A stretch of 64,000 nucleotides of DNA. Origin: Stenotrophomonas sp. Ste86 (GTDB taxonomy: Bacteria; Pseudomonadota; Gammaproteobacteria; Xanthomonadales; Xanthomonadaceae). Below, piece by piece: positions 40,934 to 49,070 of this stretch (positions within the stretch are counted from its first letter, which is position 1; every line of letters starts with the position of its first letter). The notes below the pieces were generated by a model. It worked only from the letters and a program-made list of their open reading frames with translations, had not been told where the DNA came from and made no database searches. The position numbers and the translations under genes were made by a program. The DNA lies in contig NZ_JALJRW010000003.1 of NCBI RefSeq assembly GCF_024519465.1, positions 57,158-121,157 of the forward strand, written 5' to 3'.

Positions 40934-41359
40934 ATGAAGCGATCCATCATCTTTTTTGCAGTGTTGTCCGTAGGAATTGGGGCTGAAGCTCGAGCACCAA
41001 AAGACGATGCGTTCTATCGTGCGGCTCAGTCGTCAAGCTTCCATTGCGAGCTGACGTCCGGGACGCTCAGCGTTGCCAATGAGTACAACTCTCCCAAAGC
41101 TAGCGGCTACGGACAGGAGCTATCCAGTTGCCTTTCGGATGGTCGCGAGAAGTTGCTTGCGGCCCTCAAAGACATCCCTTCAGATCAAAGTCACGCCGCG
41201 CTGCGCGACGCTGCAAAGAAGGTCTACACGTCTTGGGGACCTTACAGCGAATTTCTGCTGCGGGGTGTGGGCTCCAGAGATGTGGAGCGGTCTCCCATGG
41301 TCCAGACCTTCAAGCAGGATCTTGCTTCCTATCGAACGGAAGTGGAGCTTACGGATTGA
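40934..41359 (+). CDS. Secreted protein gene downstream of the repressor (141 aa)
   Basis: This protein has a clear signal peptide (KRSIIFFAVLSVGIGAEARA) and an approximately 120-residue helical mature domain with two Cys, so one disulfide may form. I chose the ATG at 40934 because the signal starts there; the frame upstream from 40886 has no support. It is in line with the CI-like gene, 65 bp after it, so it may be expressed in the lysogen, like lambda rexAB. A surface or periplasmic change in the lysogen, such as superinfection exclusion, is possible. Confidence 0.75.
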   Translation: MKRSIIFFAVLSVGIGAEARAPKDDAFYRAAQSSSFHCELTSGTLSVANEYNSPKASGYGQELSSCLSDGREKLLAALKDIPSDQSHAALRDAAKKVYTSWGPYSEFLLRGVGSRDVERSPMVQTFKQDLASYRTEVELTD

Positions 41360-41386
41360 TAGAGCCTGTAGCGGCTGTAAATTAAT

Positions 41387-41427
41387 TACCCATGGGTATT
41401 GACGTTAAGGATACCCATAGGTAACAC
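41387..41427 (+). promoter_or_regulatory. Left-type operator pair and early promoter
   Basis: TACCCATGGGTA (41387-41398, perfect palindrome) and TACCCATAGGTA (41412-41423) have centres 25 bp apart. They share the TACC-N4-GGTA form and the 25-bp spacing with two of the operators at 40124-40160. TTGACG (41399-41404), 17 bp, then TAACAC (41422-41427) form a promoter lying between and over them. This is the counterpart of lambda PL/OL. Confidence 0.75.
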
Positions 41428-41463
41428 TCTCTCCGTGCCCGACGGTTCGGGCTCCGGAGAGAG
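41427..41463 (+). promoter_or_regulatory. Leader hairpin enclosing the ribosome site of the first left-type gene
   Basis: CTCTCTCCG (41427-41435) pairs with CGGAGAGAG (41455-41463), and GCCCGA (41437-41442) with TCGGGC (41447-41452) inside. GGAGAGAG is also the ribosome site for the ATG at 41466. If transcription starts near 41434 only part of the outer stem can form in RNA. Confidence 0.5.
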
Positions 41464-41465
41464 CT

Positions 41466-41969
41466 ATGCAGGTCAGGCCCAAATTTAATAAGTTCGCTTG
41501 GCGGGGACTATTGCTATGCACCTTGTGCATGGTGTTAGCCATTGCCGCGCGCCTCACTACAACCGCAATCGCCGTGAGTACGCGGGACGCTGCTCCCCCC
41601 GGCAACCTAGTCGTCACCAGCCCGCGAATCTGCGCCGCTCTCTCGGTGTACGAACTCGCCCAGGAAAACGACTGGGGCCTGCGCGCCATCGTTGCCCAGG
41701 CCACCCTCAACGGCTTCACCTTGGAAGGGCGCGTACCGGACTGCGCCGCCGGCGTCGGCGTCGCCCTCACGACAGACTTCGAACCCGCCCGGTGGCAGCT
41801 CGCCCTGGACGCGGTGGATGCAGTGTCCAGCGGCTCCTACGCCGTTTCCCCCGACGCCTGCGCCCGGGCCAATACCGTCGTCCCCCTGTCGGCGGAAGCC
41901 ACCTCCCCAGTGGCGGCCCGGGCGCAGTGCGTCATCTATGGTCTGGCCTTCGTCGAGGTGCGCCCGTGA
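41466..41969 (+). CDS. Membrane-anchored or exported early protein (167 aa)
   Basis: This protein has an N-terminal hydrophobic segment (residues about 12-36, FAWRGLLLCTLCMVLAIAARL) and a soluble domain with four to five Cys. The WGLRAIVAQATLNGF region slightly resembles cell-wall hydrolase folds, but I see no catalytic motif. It is the first gene of the plus-strand early operon. The function is unknown. Exclusion or envelope effects are possible for a membrane protein in this place. Confidence 0.72.
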   Translation: MQVRPKFNKFAWRGLLLCTLCMVLAIAARLTTTAIAVSTRDAAPPGNLVVTSPRICAALSVYELAQENDWGLRAIVAQATLNGFTLEGRVPDCAAGVGVALTTDFEPARWQLALDAVDAVSSGSYAVSPDACARANTVVPLSAEATSPVAARAQCVIYGLAFVEVRP

Positions 41970-42304
41970 CCGAGGCCACCGTTTCCACCGACCCCGGGCT
42001 GACGGTGAAGCCGGATGGGCGCGCGCTGATCGTCGACGGAAAGCTGATCCCCCTCACAGCCGGCGAACTGGTGCTGGTGGGCATGCTGGTGAACACGGCT
42101 GGCGCCGTGGTGACCCGCGAAGCCCTGCACACCGCCCTCTATGCCGGACGCAGCAGCGAACCCGCATCCAACGTGGTCGAGGTCCTGATTTCCCGCGCCC
42201 GCGACAAGCTGGCTGCGGCAGGCGTGGTGAGCACGATCAAGACTGTCCGGGGCATCGGTTACCGCTTCGTGCAGCACGTCGGAGGTGACGCGTGCACCAG
42301 GTAA
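41966..42304 (+). CDS. OmpR/PhoB-type winged helix without a receiver domain (112 aa)
   Basis: This protein begins at a GTG (41966) overlapping the upstream stop. Residues about 15-105 form an OmpR-type winged helix: LTVKPDGRALIVDGKLIPLTAGELVLVGMLV, then the VVEVLISRARDKL recognition helix and TVRGIGYRFV wing. No response-regulator receiver precedes it, so it is not controlled by phosphorylation in the usual way. It is probably a phage-borne transcription factor acting on phage or host promoters. Confidence 0.85.
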   Translation: MTEATVSTDPGLTVKPDGRALIVDGKLIPLTAGELVLVGMLVNTAGAVVTREALHTALYAGRSSEPASNVVEVLISRARDKLAAAGVVSTIKTVRGIGYRFVQHVGGDACTR

Positions 42305-42537
42305 GCATGAACGTCGAGGTCGACATCGACCTTGAGGAACTGGTCGAGAGCCTTGGTGCCAGCGGCAAGGCTCACCTGCTCAGCCTGTTACGTGATTCGA
42401 CAAGCGAGCGAAGCGCCTGCGGACGCTCGTTCGACCAGGTGATTGACGCAGCGCACGCCGCAGTGCGTGCCATGCCGAATCCGCCGCGGGAGTTCTCCGA
42501 CCTCCTGTGGATCGTCCACAACAGGGCAACGCCATGA
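42292..42537 (+). CDS. Small acidic/helical hypothetical protein (81 aa)
   Basis: The start GTG at 42292 follows GGAGG with 6 nt spacing; an ATG at 42307 is possible. The protein contains an acidic strand (NVEVDIDLEELVESLG) and helices. It overlaps the winged-helix gene by 13 nt and the next gene by 4 nt. No family is recognised. Confidence 0.7.
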   Translation: MHQVSMNVEVDIDLEELVESLGASGKAHLLSLLRDSTSERSACGRSFDQVIDAAHAAVRAMPNPPREFSDLLWIVHNRATP

Positions 42538-42707
42538 GCCGCCCCGTCCCCGACCCTACCCCCGACCAAGTGGCCGCCATGCAGCGCGCGAAGAAGCCGA
42601 CCTATCACCCCTATCGGGTGTGGCATGCGCCGGCGGACGTCGCCCGCGCGCTGGTTGAGGAATCGGAGAAGGTCGTGCCGCGGCGCGAACGGCTGGTGCG
42701 CGGATGA
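42534..42707 (+). CDS. Small basic hypothetical protein (57 aa)
   Basis: This 57-residue frame starts MSRPVPDPTPDQ at an ATG overlapping the upstream stop, and its stop overlaps the next start. It is Pro-rich at the start and has a short helix near VARALVEESEKV. The function is unknown; the overlaps support it. Confidence 0.65.
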   Translation: MSRPVPDPTPDQVAAMQRAKKPTYHPYRVWHAPADVARALVEESEKVVPRRERLVRG

Positions 42708-42955
42708 GCAGCCACCTTCGCCTCCTGGGCCGGGGACTCGACGCAGTGCTGCTGCCGGACACCGCCCCAATCACCGCCGACCAGCGCCTTGAACGCTACT
42801 ACCGCGCCGTCTTGGCGCACCCAGGCGCGATGCGCGGCCTGCGCATCCAGCTGGGCGAGTGCTTCCAGTCTGCGTGGAAGCGCGGCGCCAAGCCCCGCCT
42901 GTCCCATCTGCATGTTGACCATCCGCTGATCTTCAGCGTCCTCCGAGAGCCCTGA
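42704..42955 (+). CDS. Small hypothetical protein (83 aa)
   Basis: This protein is helical (DQRLERYYRAVLAHPGAMRGLRIQLGECFQSAWKRG) and ends 3 bp before rdgC. The ATG overlaps the upstream stop. No named domain is seen. It may partner the recombination gene that follows, by position only. Confidence 0.68.
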   Translation: MSSHLRLLGRGLDAVLLPDTAPITADQRLERYYRAVLAHPGAMRGLRIQLGECFQSAWKRGAKPRLSHLHVDHPLIFSVLREP

Positions 42956-42958
42956 GCC

Positions 42959-43861
42959 ATGTTCTTCCGCAACTTGATGATGTTCAGCTATCCCCAGCTG
43001 CCGATGTTCGATTGGCAGGATGGCCTCAAGCATGCTGCGTTGAAGCCGGTTGGCCCGCTGGAACTGGTGTCGGCCGGCTTCATTTCCCCCTTCGGCCGCG
43101 AAGAGAAGGACCTGCTGTCGCACAGCATCGGCGATGCCATGTGGCTGTCTGTAGGCGCGGAAGAGAAGATTCTGCCCGGCGCGGTGGTCAGCAACTTGCT
43201 GGCGCACAAGCTGGAGGAAATCGAAGAGAAGGAGGGACGCAAGCCCGGTGGACGTGAGCGCAAACGCCTCAAGGACGACCTGTTCCATGAGCTGCTGCCC
43301 CGCGCCTTCGTCCGCACCTCTCGCACCGACCTGATCCTCGATCACCAGCGCGGCATCGTTTTCGTCGACACCAGCAGCCGCAAGACGGGCGAGAACATGA
43401 TCAGCCAGCTGCGCAGCGCGGTCGGCAGCTTCCCTGCCCTGCACGTGAACCCCGAGGTATCCCCCATGGCGATCCTCACCGGTTGGATTGCCGGTGGGGA
43501 GCTGCCGGACGGTCTGAGCCTGGGCGAAGAGTGCGAGCTGCGCGACGTGGCCGAGGGCGGCGCAATCGTGAAGTGCCAGCATCAGGAACTGCGCTGCGAA
43601 GAGGTCGATCTGCACCTGCAGTCGGGAAAGCTGGTTACCCGGCTGGCTCTGGTGCTCAATGACCACCTGTCCTTCGTCCTCGGCGACGACCTGGTCGTGC
43701 GGAAGCTGCGCTTTCTGGATGGCGCGCTGGACCAGCTGGAAGACAAAGACGATGACGGTCGCCGTGCCGAACTGGATGCGCGCTTTGTCTTGCAGTCGGG
43801 CGAGCTGGGGCAGCTGTATGACCTGCTGGCCGACACCTTCGAATTCTCGAAGGTGGCCTGA
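42959..43861 (+). CDS. rdgC: RdgC-family recombination-associated protein
   Basis: This 300-residue protein is the length of bacterial RdgC (about 300). It starts MFFRNLMMFSYPQ, and shows the LSHSIGDAMWLSVGAEEKILPGAVV region and the C-terminal KLRFLDGALDQLEDKDDD pattern of the family. RdgC forms a ring on DNA and limits RecA. A phage copy may steer recombination or keep RecA from acting on phage ends or triggering SOS too soon. Nothing in the sequence shows which. It lies in the early operon together with small genes of unknown role. Confidence 0.92.
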   Translation: MFFRNLMMFSYPQLPMFDWQDGLKHAALKPVGPLELVSAGFISPFGREEKDLLSHSIGDAMWLSVGAEEKILPGAVVSNLLAHKLEEIEEKEGRKPGGRERKRLKDDLFHELLPRAFVRTSRTDLILDHQRGIVFVDTSSRKTGENMISQLRSAVGSFPALHVNPEVSPMAILTGWIAGGELPDGLSLGEECELRDVAEGGAIVKCQHQELRCEEVDLHLQSGKLVTRLALVLNDHLSFVLGDDLVVRKLRFLDGALDQLEDKDDDGRRAELDARFVLQSGELGQLYDLLADTFEFSKVA

Positions 43862-43863
43862 GC

Positions 43864-44487
43864 ATGCCTGCCACCAATCCCATGCCGCGGAAGGGTCCGA
43901 ACAACGCGCGCGGCGCCGGCGGCCGCTCTGTGCGCGTTCCGCTGGGGGTATCGACCGTCCGCGCGGTCTTGCGCCGGCACATCCGGGAAGAACACTGCCG
44001 CATGCAGGACCTTATGGTGCCCTGGCACTGCAAACGCCAGACGGTCTACGACATCTTCCACGACGGCCGCCCTTTGTCGCCGCAGCACGTTGAAGCCGCG
44101 ATCGGATGGCTGGGCCTAGACGAGTTCGACGCCAACGAGCTGCGGCTGCTCGGTGCGAGCGAGGCCGGTTGGAAGCTGGACCCAGCTTTCCTTGCGGTAG
44201 TGCTGGAAGGCGGCGTACAGGGTTCCGGCGACCTGGCCGCGCGGCGTGCAGAGCAGCTGGGGCTGCGCCAGGACAGCGCGCGGATCAGCGCGCTTCAAAA
44301 GCACTGCTGGGCGCTGGAACCCCTGGCCCTGCCGGTGGCCGGCGGCGACGACGCCGACATCGGCTGGCGCGTCATCGACTTCCACTGCGCAGCACCTGAG
44401 CGGCGCATCGTCGCCGAGACCGGCGAGGACGACCCGCGCGCGGTGCTGGACGCTGCACTGCGCGCGCTGCAGGCGGCGCCGGCATGA
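43864..44487 (+). CDS. Hypothetical early protein with HTH-like N-terminus (207 aa)
   Basis: Residues about 35-85 (STVRAVLRRHIREEHCRMQDLM, later RQTVYDIFHDGRPLSPQHVEAAIGWLGL) read as a helix-turn-helix. The C-terminal half is mixed, with no motif. It starts 2 bp after rdgC and its end overlaps the next ATG by 4 nt. It could be a DNA-binding regulator; the family is unknown. Confidence 0.72.
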   Translation: MPATNPMPRKGPNNARGAGGRSVRVPLGVSTVRAVLRRHIREEHCRMQDLMVPWHCKRQTVYDIFHDGRPLSPQHVEAAIGWLGLDEFDANELRLLGASEAGWKLDPAFLAVVLEGGVQGSGDLAARRAEQLGLRQDSARISALQKHCWALEPLALPVAGGDDADIGWRVIDFHCAAPERRIVAETGEDDPRAVLDAALRALQAAPA

Positions 44488-44804
44488 ACGAGTGCCTCGT
44501 ACTCGACGCTGTAGCTGAGCGGCCGCCGCGCCGGATGAAGCAGCCGACCAAGGACACGATCCGCGCCTGGCTCAGAAGCGCGGAGGCCCGGGCAGCACAA
44601 CTGCAGACCGAAGTGAGTGACCTACGCGCCGAGCAGCTCCACCCGGATGAACGCACCCGGCTCGTTGCCGACCTGGTGCACGCCGCGGCCGCTCTCGGCC
44701 ACCACAAGACGCTGCGCAGCAGCAGCGATCGAACGATCAACCACTGGCAGGCTCGCGTAGACGCGCTCGCGGCCGCACTGAAAGGAGAGCAGCATGGACG
44801 TTGA
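44484..44804 (+). CDS. Small helical protein (106 aa)
   Basis: This protein is largely coiled coil (TIRAWLRSAEARAAQLQTEVSDLRAEQ) after a basic N-terminus and ends in a second helix. It overlaps the upstream gene by 4 nt and the next by 11 nt. No family is recognised. Confidence 0.7.
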   Translation: MNECLVLDAVAERPPRRMKQPTKDTIRAWLRSAEARAAQLQTEVSDLRAEQLHPDERTRLVADLVHAAAALGHHKTLRSSSDRTINHWQARVDALAAALKGEQHGR

Positions 44805-45501
44805 AAAGACCCCCGCACCTACCTGCACCTGCCCGTCGGGCGGCGGTTCGCTGCGCTGGCCCTGCCCGGCCCATGGCGCAGTGCCGGCGATCAACCTGCA
44901 TCACGAGCCGCTCGGCTTCGTACTGTTCCCGCTCTCCGCGGCCGCCGTAGCGCCGCACGTCGCCGAGTACATCATCGGCTTCAATTTCGATGAAGTGCGC
45001 GACGTGTACGGCGAGCGCTTCGCAATTTTCTGGCAGGGCTTGGTCGGCAAGTTCACCGAAGTGGCGCCGGCGCTCTACATCACCACGGACCTGGCCGCCG
45101 ACTTCGCCTGCACGCTGGCCCAGCACCTCGCCGCCCGCCAGCCGGCGGCGCAGCCCTACTCAATCGACACGGACCCGGCCGGCATCCGTGCTCGCGTCGC
45201 CGACGTAATCACCGGCACGCTGATGGTTGGCGCGCAGGGTCATACCCCGCCGCCGGCTGGCCACTGGGCCGAGCCCTTCTGGCAGATGGCTCGGGCAGAC
45301 GCCGCCGCGCAGGGCATCGGCCTGAGGCAGCAACTGGATGCCGCCCGCTGGCGCTGGGTGCGCGAACAGAGCGGCGTCACCGTGTCGGTGGAAGAAGCAG
45401 ATGACGATGGCGACCTGGCGTTCGTATCCGGGCACACGCCGGAAGAGCTGGATGCAGCGATCGACGGCCAGCGCAATGCAGGGACGGGGGTGGGGGCGTG
45501 A
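44794..45501 (+). CDS. Hypothetical early protein with N-terminal Cys cluster (235 aa)
   Basis: Residues about 10-25 (PTCTCPSGGGSLRWPCPAHG) hold three Cys and a His that could bind one zinc. The rest is helical (FDEVRDVYGERFAIFWQGL and further helices), with an acidic C-terminus. The start at 44794 follows AAAGGAGAG. It overlaps the next gene by 4 nt. The function is unknown. Confidence 0.72.
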   Translation: MDVEKTPAPTCTCPSGGGSLRWPCPAHGAVPAINLHHEPLGFVLFPLSAAAVAPHVAEYIIGFNFDEVRDVYGERFAIFWQGLVGKFTEVAPALYITTDLAADFACTLAQHLAARQPAAQPYSIDTDPAGIRARVADVITGTLMVGAQGHTPPPAGHWAEPFWQMARADAAAQGIGLRQQLDAARWRWVREQSGVTVSVEEADDDGDLAFVSGHTPEELDAAIDGQRNAGTGVGA

Positions 45502-46520
45502 GCGCGCTCGCTCGCAACGGCAGCGTCTGCTTCAACGACGCGAGCCTCTCTGTTTGGGAAGAGCCTGGCAGGGCTGCGATGGATAACGATGCGTGGGAGA
45601 GCGCGATCAAAAAGGACGTGTTCGCGCGAATCGTCCAGCAACTGAATCGCATGGGATGGACCTGCGAGGTTCCGGCCGAAATGGTTAACCGATACAGCCT
45701 TTCCTTCGCTCGAAACTACAGGTCATGCCGCAAGGGTGACCTGCATGGAGAATTGCGCCTCGGTGGGCGTCACATCGAATTTGCGATGTGGCAGGAGCTG
45801 CACAACGTCTCCAACCGCAACGGCGGGCGCTACGACTTCGACAAGGAGCAGCGCATGCCCTATCTGTTGCGCCTCCAGATGCAGATCACGAGGTGCCGGT
45901 TGCGCGACTACCTGGTGAACGTTTTCGATGGCTACGTGTTCACCCCCGAACGGGTCAGCAGCCCCAATCCCGATCCCCTCGCTTACTTCAATGCCAGCTG
46001 GGATGGCGAGTACGAAAAGAGGCGAGGCACTCATCGCTTTGAGCGTGGTCCAGATGGCTGGCCGTCAGAGCGCGCGATCAGCAGCTGGGATCGGAAGGAT
46101 GCCGACGGCAGGCCGTTGTCCCATGGGGAGGTGCGTTGGATGCGCGATCGCCAAGGGCGCCTGCGTCGGGGCCGGGTGTATGGCGGGATCAATGGGATGT
46201 GGATGCTCGTATATGGGCCCGGCCCCCGTGACCACACACACGAGAGCGCACGCAATTTCTTCACCTACGCGCCGGATATGCCTCGAAAGCAGGTGCCGGA
46301 GCACCACCGCAAGAAGAGATTGCAGGCGGAACTCGCCCGCGCCGTGAGCGCAATGAATTTTGAGCGCGCCGCAGTGCTGCGGGAAGTCCTCTGCCCGGAA
46401 GGAATCACCGCCGGCACCGCACCGGCCACCACAGCCACGCTGGCCACCGTCAAGCCGCCGCGCAACCTGCGCGTTCGCGTCCCCGCCGTCGCAGAAATCA
46501 AGGAATGCACCCATGGCTGA
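45498..46520 (+). CDS. Hypothetical protein with C-terminal UVR motif (340 aa)
   Basis: The N-terminal 200 residues are mixed with no known motif. Near residues 275-300, KKRLQAELARAVSAMNFERAAVLREVL matches the UVR motif found at the C-terminus of UvrB and in UvrC, which mediates their contact. This may let the protein bind host nucleotide excision repair factors. The ATG at 45498 overlaps the upstream stop; an internal Met near residue 28 is an alternative. It overlaps the methyltransferase by 8 nt. Confidence 0.78.
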   Translation: MSALARNGSVCFNDASLSVWEEPGRAAMDNDAWESAIKKDVFARIVQQLNRMGWTCEVPAEMVNRYSLSFARNYRSCRKGDLHGELRLGGRHIEFAMWQELHNVSNRNGGRYDFDKEQRMPYLLRLQMQITRCRLRDYLVNVFDGYVFTPERVSSPNPDPLAYFNASWDGEYEKRRGTHRFERGPDGWPSERAISSWDRKDADGRPLSHGEVRWMRDRQGRLRRGRVYGGINGMWMLVYGPGPRDHTHESARNFFTYAPDMPRKQVPEHHRKKRLQAELARAVSAMNFERAAVLREVLCPEGITAGTAPATTATLATVKPPRNLRVRVPAVAEIKECTHG

Positions 46521-48540
46521 TGGCTCCCGCTCCTTCAACTTCCCCCTGCCGCAGCGCTCCCGCCTGCGGCCCGGTGAGATTGTGGTCGACCTCTTTGCCG
46601 GCGGCGGCGGCGCCAGCGAGGCGCTGAAACAGGCACTGGGCCAGGACCCGGCGCTCGCCTACAACCACGACGCGCTGGCCATCGGCATGCACGCGGCGAA
46701 CCACCCGCTCACCAGTCACCATCGTGAGGACATCTGGCATGCGGACCCGCGCGTAGACGTGGCCGGCCGCGCGATCGGCTGGTTCCATGCTTCCCCGGAC
46801 TGCACCCACTTCAGCCAGGCCAAGGGCGGCCAGCCGCGCAGCCGGAAGACCCGTGCCCTGTCTTGGGTCGTGCTCAAGTGGATCGGCATGCTGCTGCGCG
46901 CCGACCTGGTTAACGGCACCAACACCGCGCCGCGCATCTTCTCGATGGAGAACGTTTGGCAAATCCTGACCTGGGGCCCGCTGATCGCCAAGCGCTGCAA
47001 GACCACCGGTCGCGTCCTGAAGATGGACGGCACCGTCGCAGCGCGCGGCGAGCGAGTGCCGGTCGAGCATCAGCAGCTGGTGCCGGACAAGAGCCGCGCC
47101 GGCCGCACGTGGCGGCAGTTCGTCGCCGCGCTACGTGCGCTGGGCTACGCGGTCGAATGGCGAAAACTGGTGGCGAGCGACTACGGCGCCGGCACCAGCC
47201 GGGAGCGCCTGTTCCTGCTGGGCCGCCGCGACGGCGAGCCGATCGTGTGGCCTGCGGCAAGCCACGGCACCGCGCCCGGCCAGAAGCCGCGCGTATCGGC
47301 CGCCGACTGCCTAGACTTCAGCATCCCCTGCCCGTCCATCTTCGGGCGAAAGCGTGACCTCGCGGACGCCACCATGCGCCGCGTCGCCAAGGGCGTGATG
47401 CGGCACGTGCTACAAGCCCCTGATCCCTTCGTGGTGCCGGTGCCGGTGCCGGCGAGCTGGGCGGACAACAGCGCATCCGCCGCAGCCTTCATTGCCGAGC
47501 ATGCCAACGCCAGCAACCAGCGCACGATGGCGGGCGACGAGCCGCTCCGCACAGTTTGCGCCGGGGTGAAGGGCGGTCACTTCTCCGTGGTCACCCCGAT
47601 CCTCGCCGGCGTCGGAGGGCGCGCAGGCCAGTCGGAGCCGCGCTCCGGCGGCGACCCTCTGTACACGATGACCGCGAAGGCGGATACCGCGCTGGTGGCG
47701 CCTGTGCTCGTGCAGGCCGCGCACGGCGAAGGCCGGCCGGGTGGAGTGCAGCGCTGGGGCATCGGCAGTAAGAACGCCCGGGAGCCGGTCGGAACTGTCA
47801 CTGCCAGCGGCAGCGGCGGTCACGCCGTGGCGGCTGCGAGCCTCGTTACCCTTCGCAACAACATGGCAGGCGCCGATGCACAGGAGCCTCTGTCGACCAT
47901 CGCGGCCCAAGGCGGCCACCATGCGCTGGCCTGCGTTCATCTGACCGCGATGGCACAGAACGTCGTGGGCAATGATCTACGTGACCCGGTCCCGACCGAA
48001 CTTGCCGGGGCAGCGCGCTTTGGCGTCGTATCCGCATTCGTGGAGCAGGCCAATGGCGGCTTCTACCAAGGCGCAGGCAACGATGCCCGCGAGCCGGTCA
48101 GCACCATCACTGCCAGCGGTAGCCAGCAGCGACTGGTCAGCGCAGGCCTGGCCGAGCTGTCGCCGGATCAGGAAGCAGGGGCACTGCGCGTGGCCGCCTT
48201 CTTGGTGAAGTACTACGGCACCGGCGCCAACGTGCCGAGCCTGACAGACCCGGCCGATACCATCACCACGAAGGACCGGCTGGCGCTCGTCACCGTGGTG
48301 ATCAAGGGCACGCCCTACGTCATCGTGGATATCGGCCTGCGGATGCTAAAGCCGCACGAGCTGTACCGCGCACAGGGCTTCCCGGTCGGTTACATCATCG
48401 ATCGCACCGCCGACGGCACGCCGCTCACCACCAGCGCCGCAGTACGCATGGTCGGCAACAGCGTCAGCCCGCCGCCGCTGCGCGCCCTGGCCGAGGCCAA
48501 TCTCGACCGAGTCGCGATGCAACAGGCTGCCGCTGCATGA
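46513..48540 (+). CDS. DNA 5-cytosine methyltransferase with repeated insert
   Basis: This 675-residue protein starts MADGSRSFNF. Motif I is VVDLFAGGGGASEAL, the catalytic Cys is in SPDCTHFSQAKGG (motif IV), ENVW is motif VI, LKPHELYRAQGFP is motif IX-like and MVGNSVSPPPLRA is motif X. The target-recognition region, about residues 335-590, contains several copies of a module with the pattern (E/D)P(V/L)xT(I/V)xAxG followed by a hydrophobic strand. Typical monospecific enzymes are 330-420 residues, so the insert adds about 250. It probably protects phage DNA from several restriction systems. Confidence 0.93.
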   Translation: MADGSRSFNFPLPQRSRLRPGEIVVDLFAGGGGASEALKQALGQDPALAYNHDALAIGMHAANHPLTSHHREDIWHADPRVDVAGRAIGWFHASPDCTHFSQAKGGQPRSRKTRALSWVVLKWIGMLLRADLVNGTNTAPRIFSMENVWQILTWGPLIAKRCKTTGRVLKMDGTVAARGERVPVEHQQLVPDKSRAGRTWRQFVAALRALGYAVEWRKLVASDYGAGTSRERLFLLGRRDGEPIVWPAASHGTAPGQKPRVSAADCLDFSIPCPSIFGRKRDLADATMRRVAKGVMRHVLQAPDPFVVPVPVPASWADNSASAAAFIAEHANASNQRTMAGDEPLRTVCAGVKGGHFSVVTPILAGVGGRAGQSEPRSGGDPLYTMTAKADTALVAPVLVQAAHGEGRPGGVQRWGIGSKNAREPVGTVTASGSGGHAVAAASLVTLRNNMAGADAQEPLSTIAAQGGHHALACVHLTAMAQNVVGNDLRDPVPTELAGAARFGVVSAFVEQANGGFYQGAGNDAREPVSTITASGSQQRLVSAGLAELSPDQEAGALRVAAFLVKYYGTGANVPSLTDPADTITTKDRLALVTVVIKGTPYVIVDIGLRMLKPHELYRAQGFPVGYIIDRTADGTPLTTSAAVRMVGNSVSPPPLRALAEANLDRVAMQQAAAA

Positions 48541-48545
48541 AGGCT

Positions 48546-49022
48546 CTACGATTTCCGCAGCGATTCCAGCTCGGCCAGCACGTCGGCCAGCCCACTGTTG
48601 CTGGCCAGCGCGCGCGCATGCCTGGACAACTCGCCATCGACAGCATGCAGCCAGTCATCCGCGCGGTTCCGCAAGGCTATGTTCGCGGCTTCCAGCACCA
48701 CCAGGTGCCGCGCGTTTCGGAGATGCTCGGCCAGTTTGGGGCCGAACACCGACAGCAGTGTGGCTCCCGGCTCCTGCAGCAGATTCTCCGCGTTATCGCC
48801 AGCGCTGCCCCCGTGGTGCACTTGGTACGCGAGCGCTTCAAACAGGTCAGCCATGCTCCGGTCCTTTCCGGGTGCAGGCGCCACACGGCGCCGATGCTGA
48901 GCAGTTGCGAGTTTCTTTGCGATCAAGTCGTGGATTTCGGCCTGCTCCCGGAGGCCTGCGGCGTAACCGAGCGCAGTGCCGCGCAGCTCGGCGTGAGTGG
49001 AACTGGCGAACTGATTTTTCAT
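48546..49022 (-). CDS. Hypothetical helical protein (158 aa), opposite strand
   Basis: This 158-residue protein is helical with a middle basic part (KLATAQHRRRVAPAPGKDRS) and a C-terminal AELESLRKS helix. It runs against the early operon and its end is 5 bp from the methyltransferase stop. The plus-strand frame opposite it has a shadow composition, so I prefer this strand. No ribosome site is evident at 49022. It may be a lysogen-expressed or regulatory gene. Confidence 0.6.
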   Translation of the reverse strand: MKNQFASSTHAELRGTALGYAAGLREQAEIHDLIAKKLATAQHRRRVAPAPGKDRSMADLFEALAYQVHHGGSAGDNAENLLQEPGATLLSVFGPKLAEHLRNARHLVVLEAANIALRNRADDWLHAVDGELSRHARALASNSGLADVLAELESLRKS

Positions 49023-49070
49023 CGCGGCGATCGTACGGATCGCCGTCTCAAGAGTTGATAGAGGTGCCCG

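Noticed and set aside
48537-49058. 173-codon plus-strand frame between methyltransferase and excisionase
   Set aside because: Its composition is shadow-like, while the opposite 158-codon frame has a normal helical protein composition; the minus strand was kept with moderate confidence.
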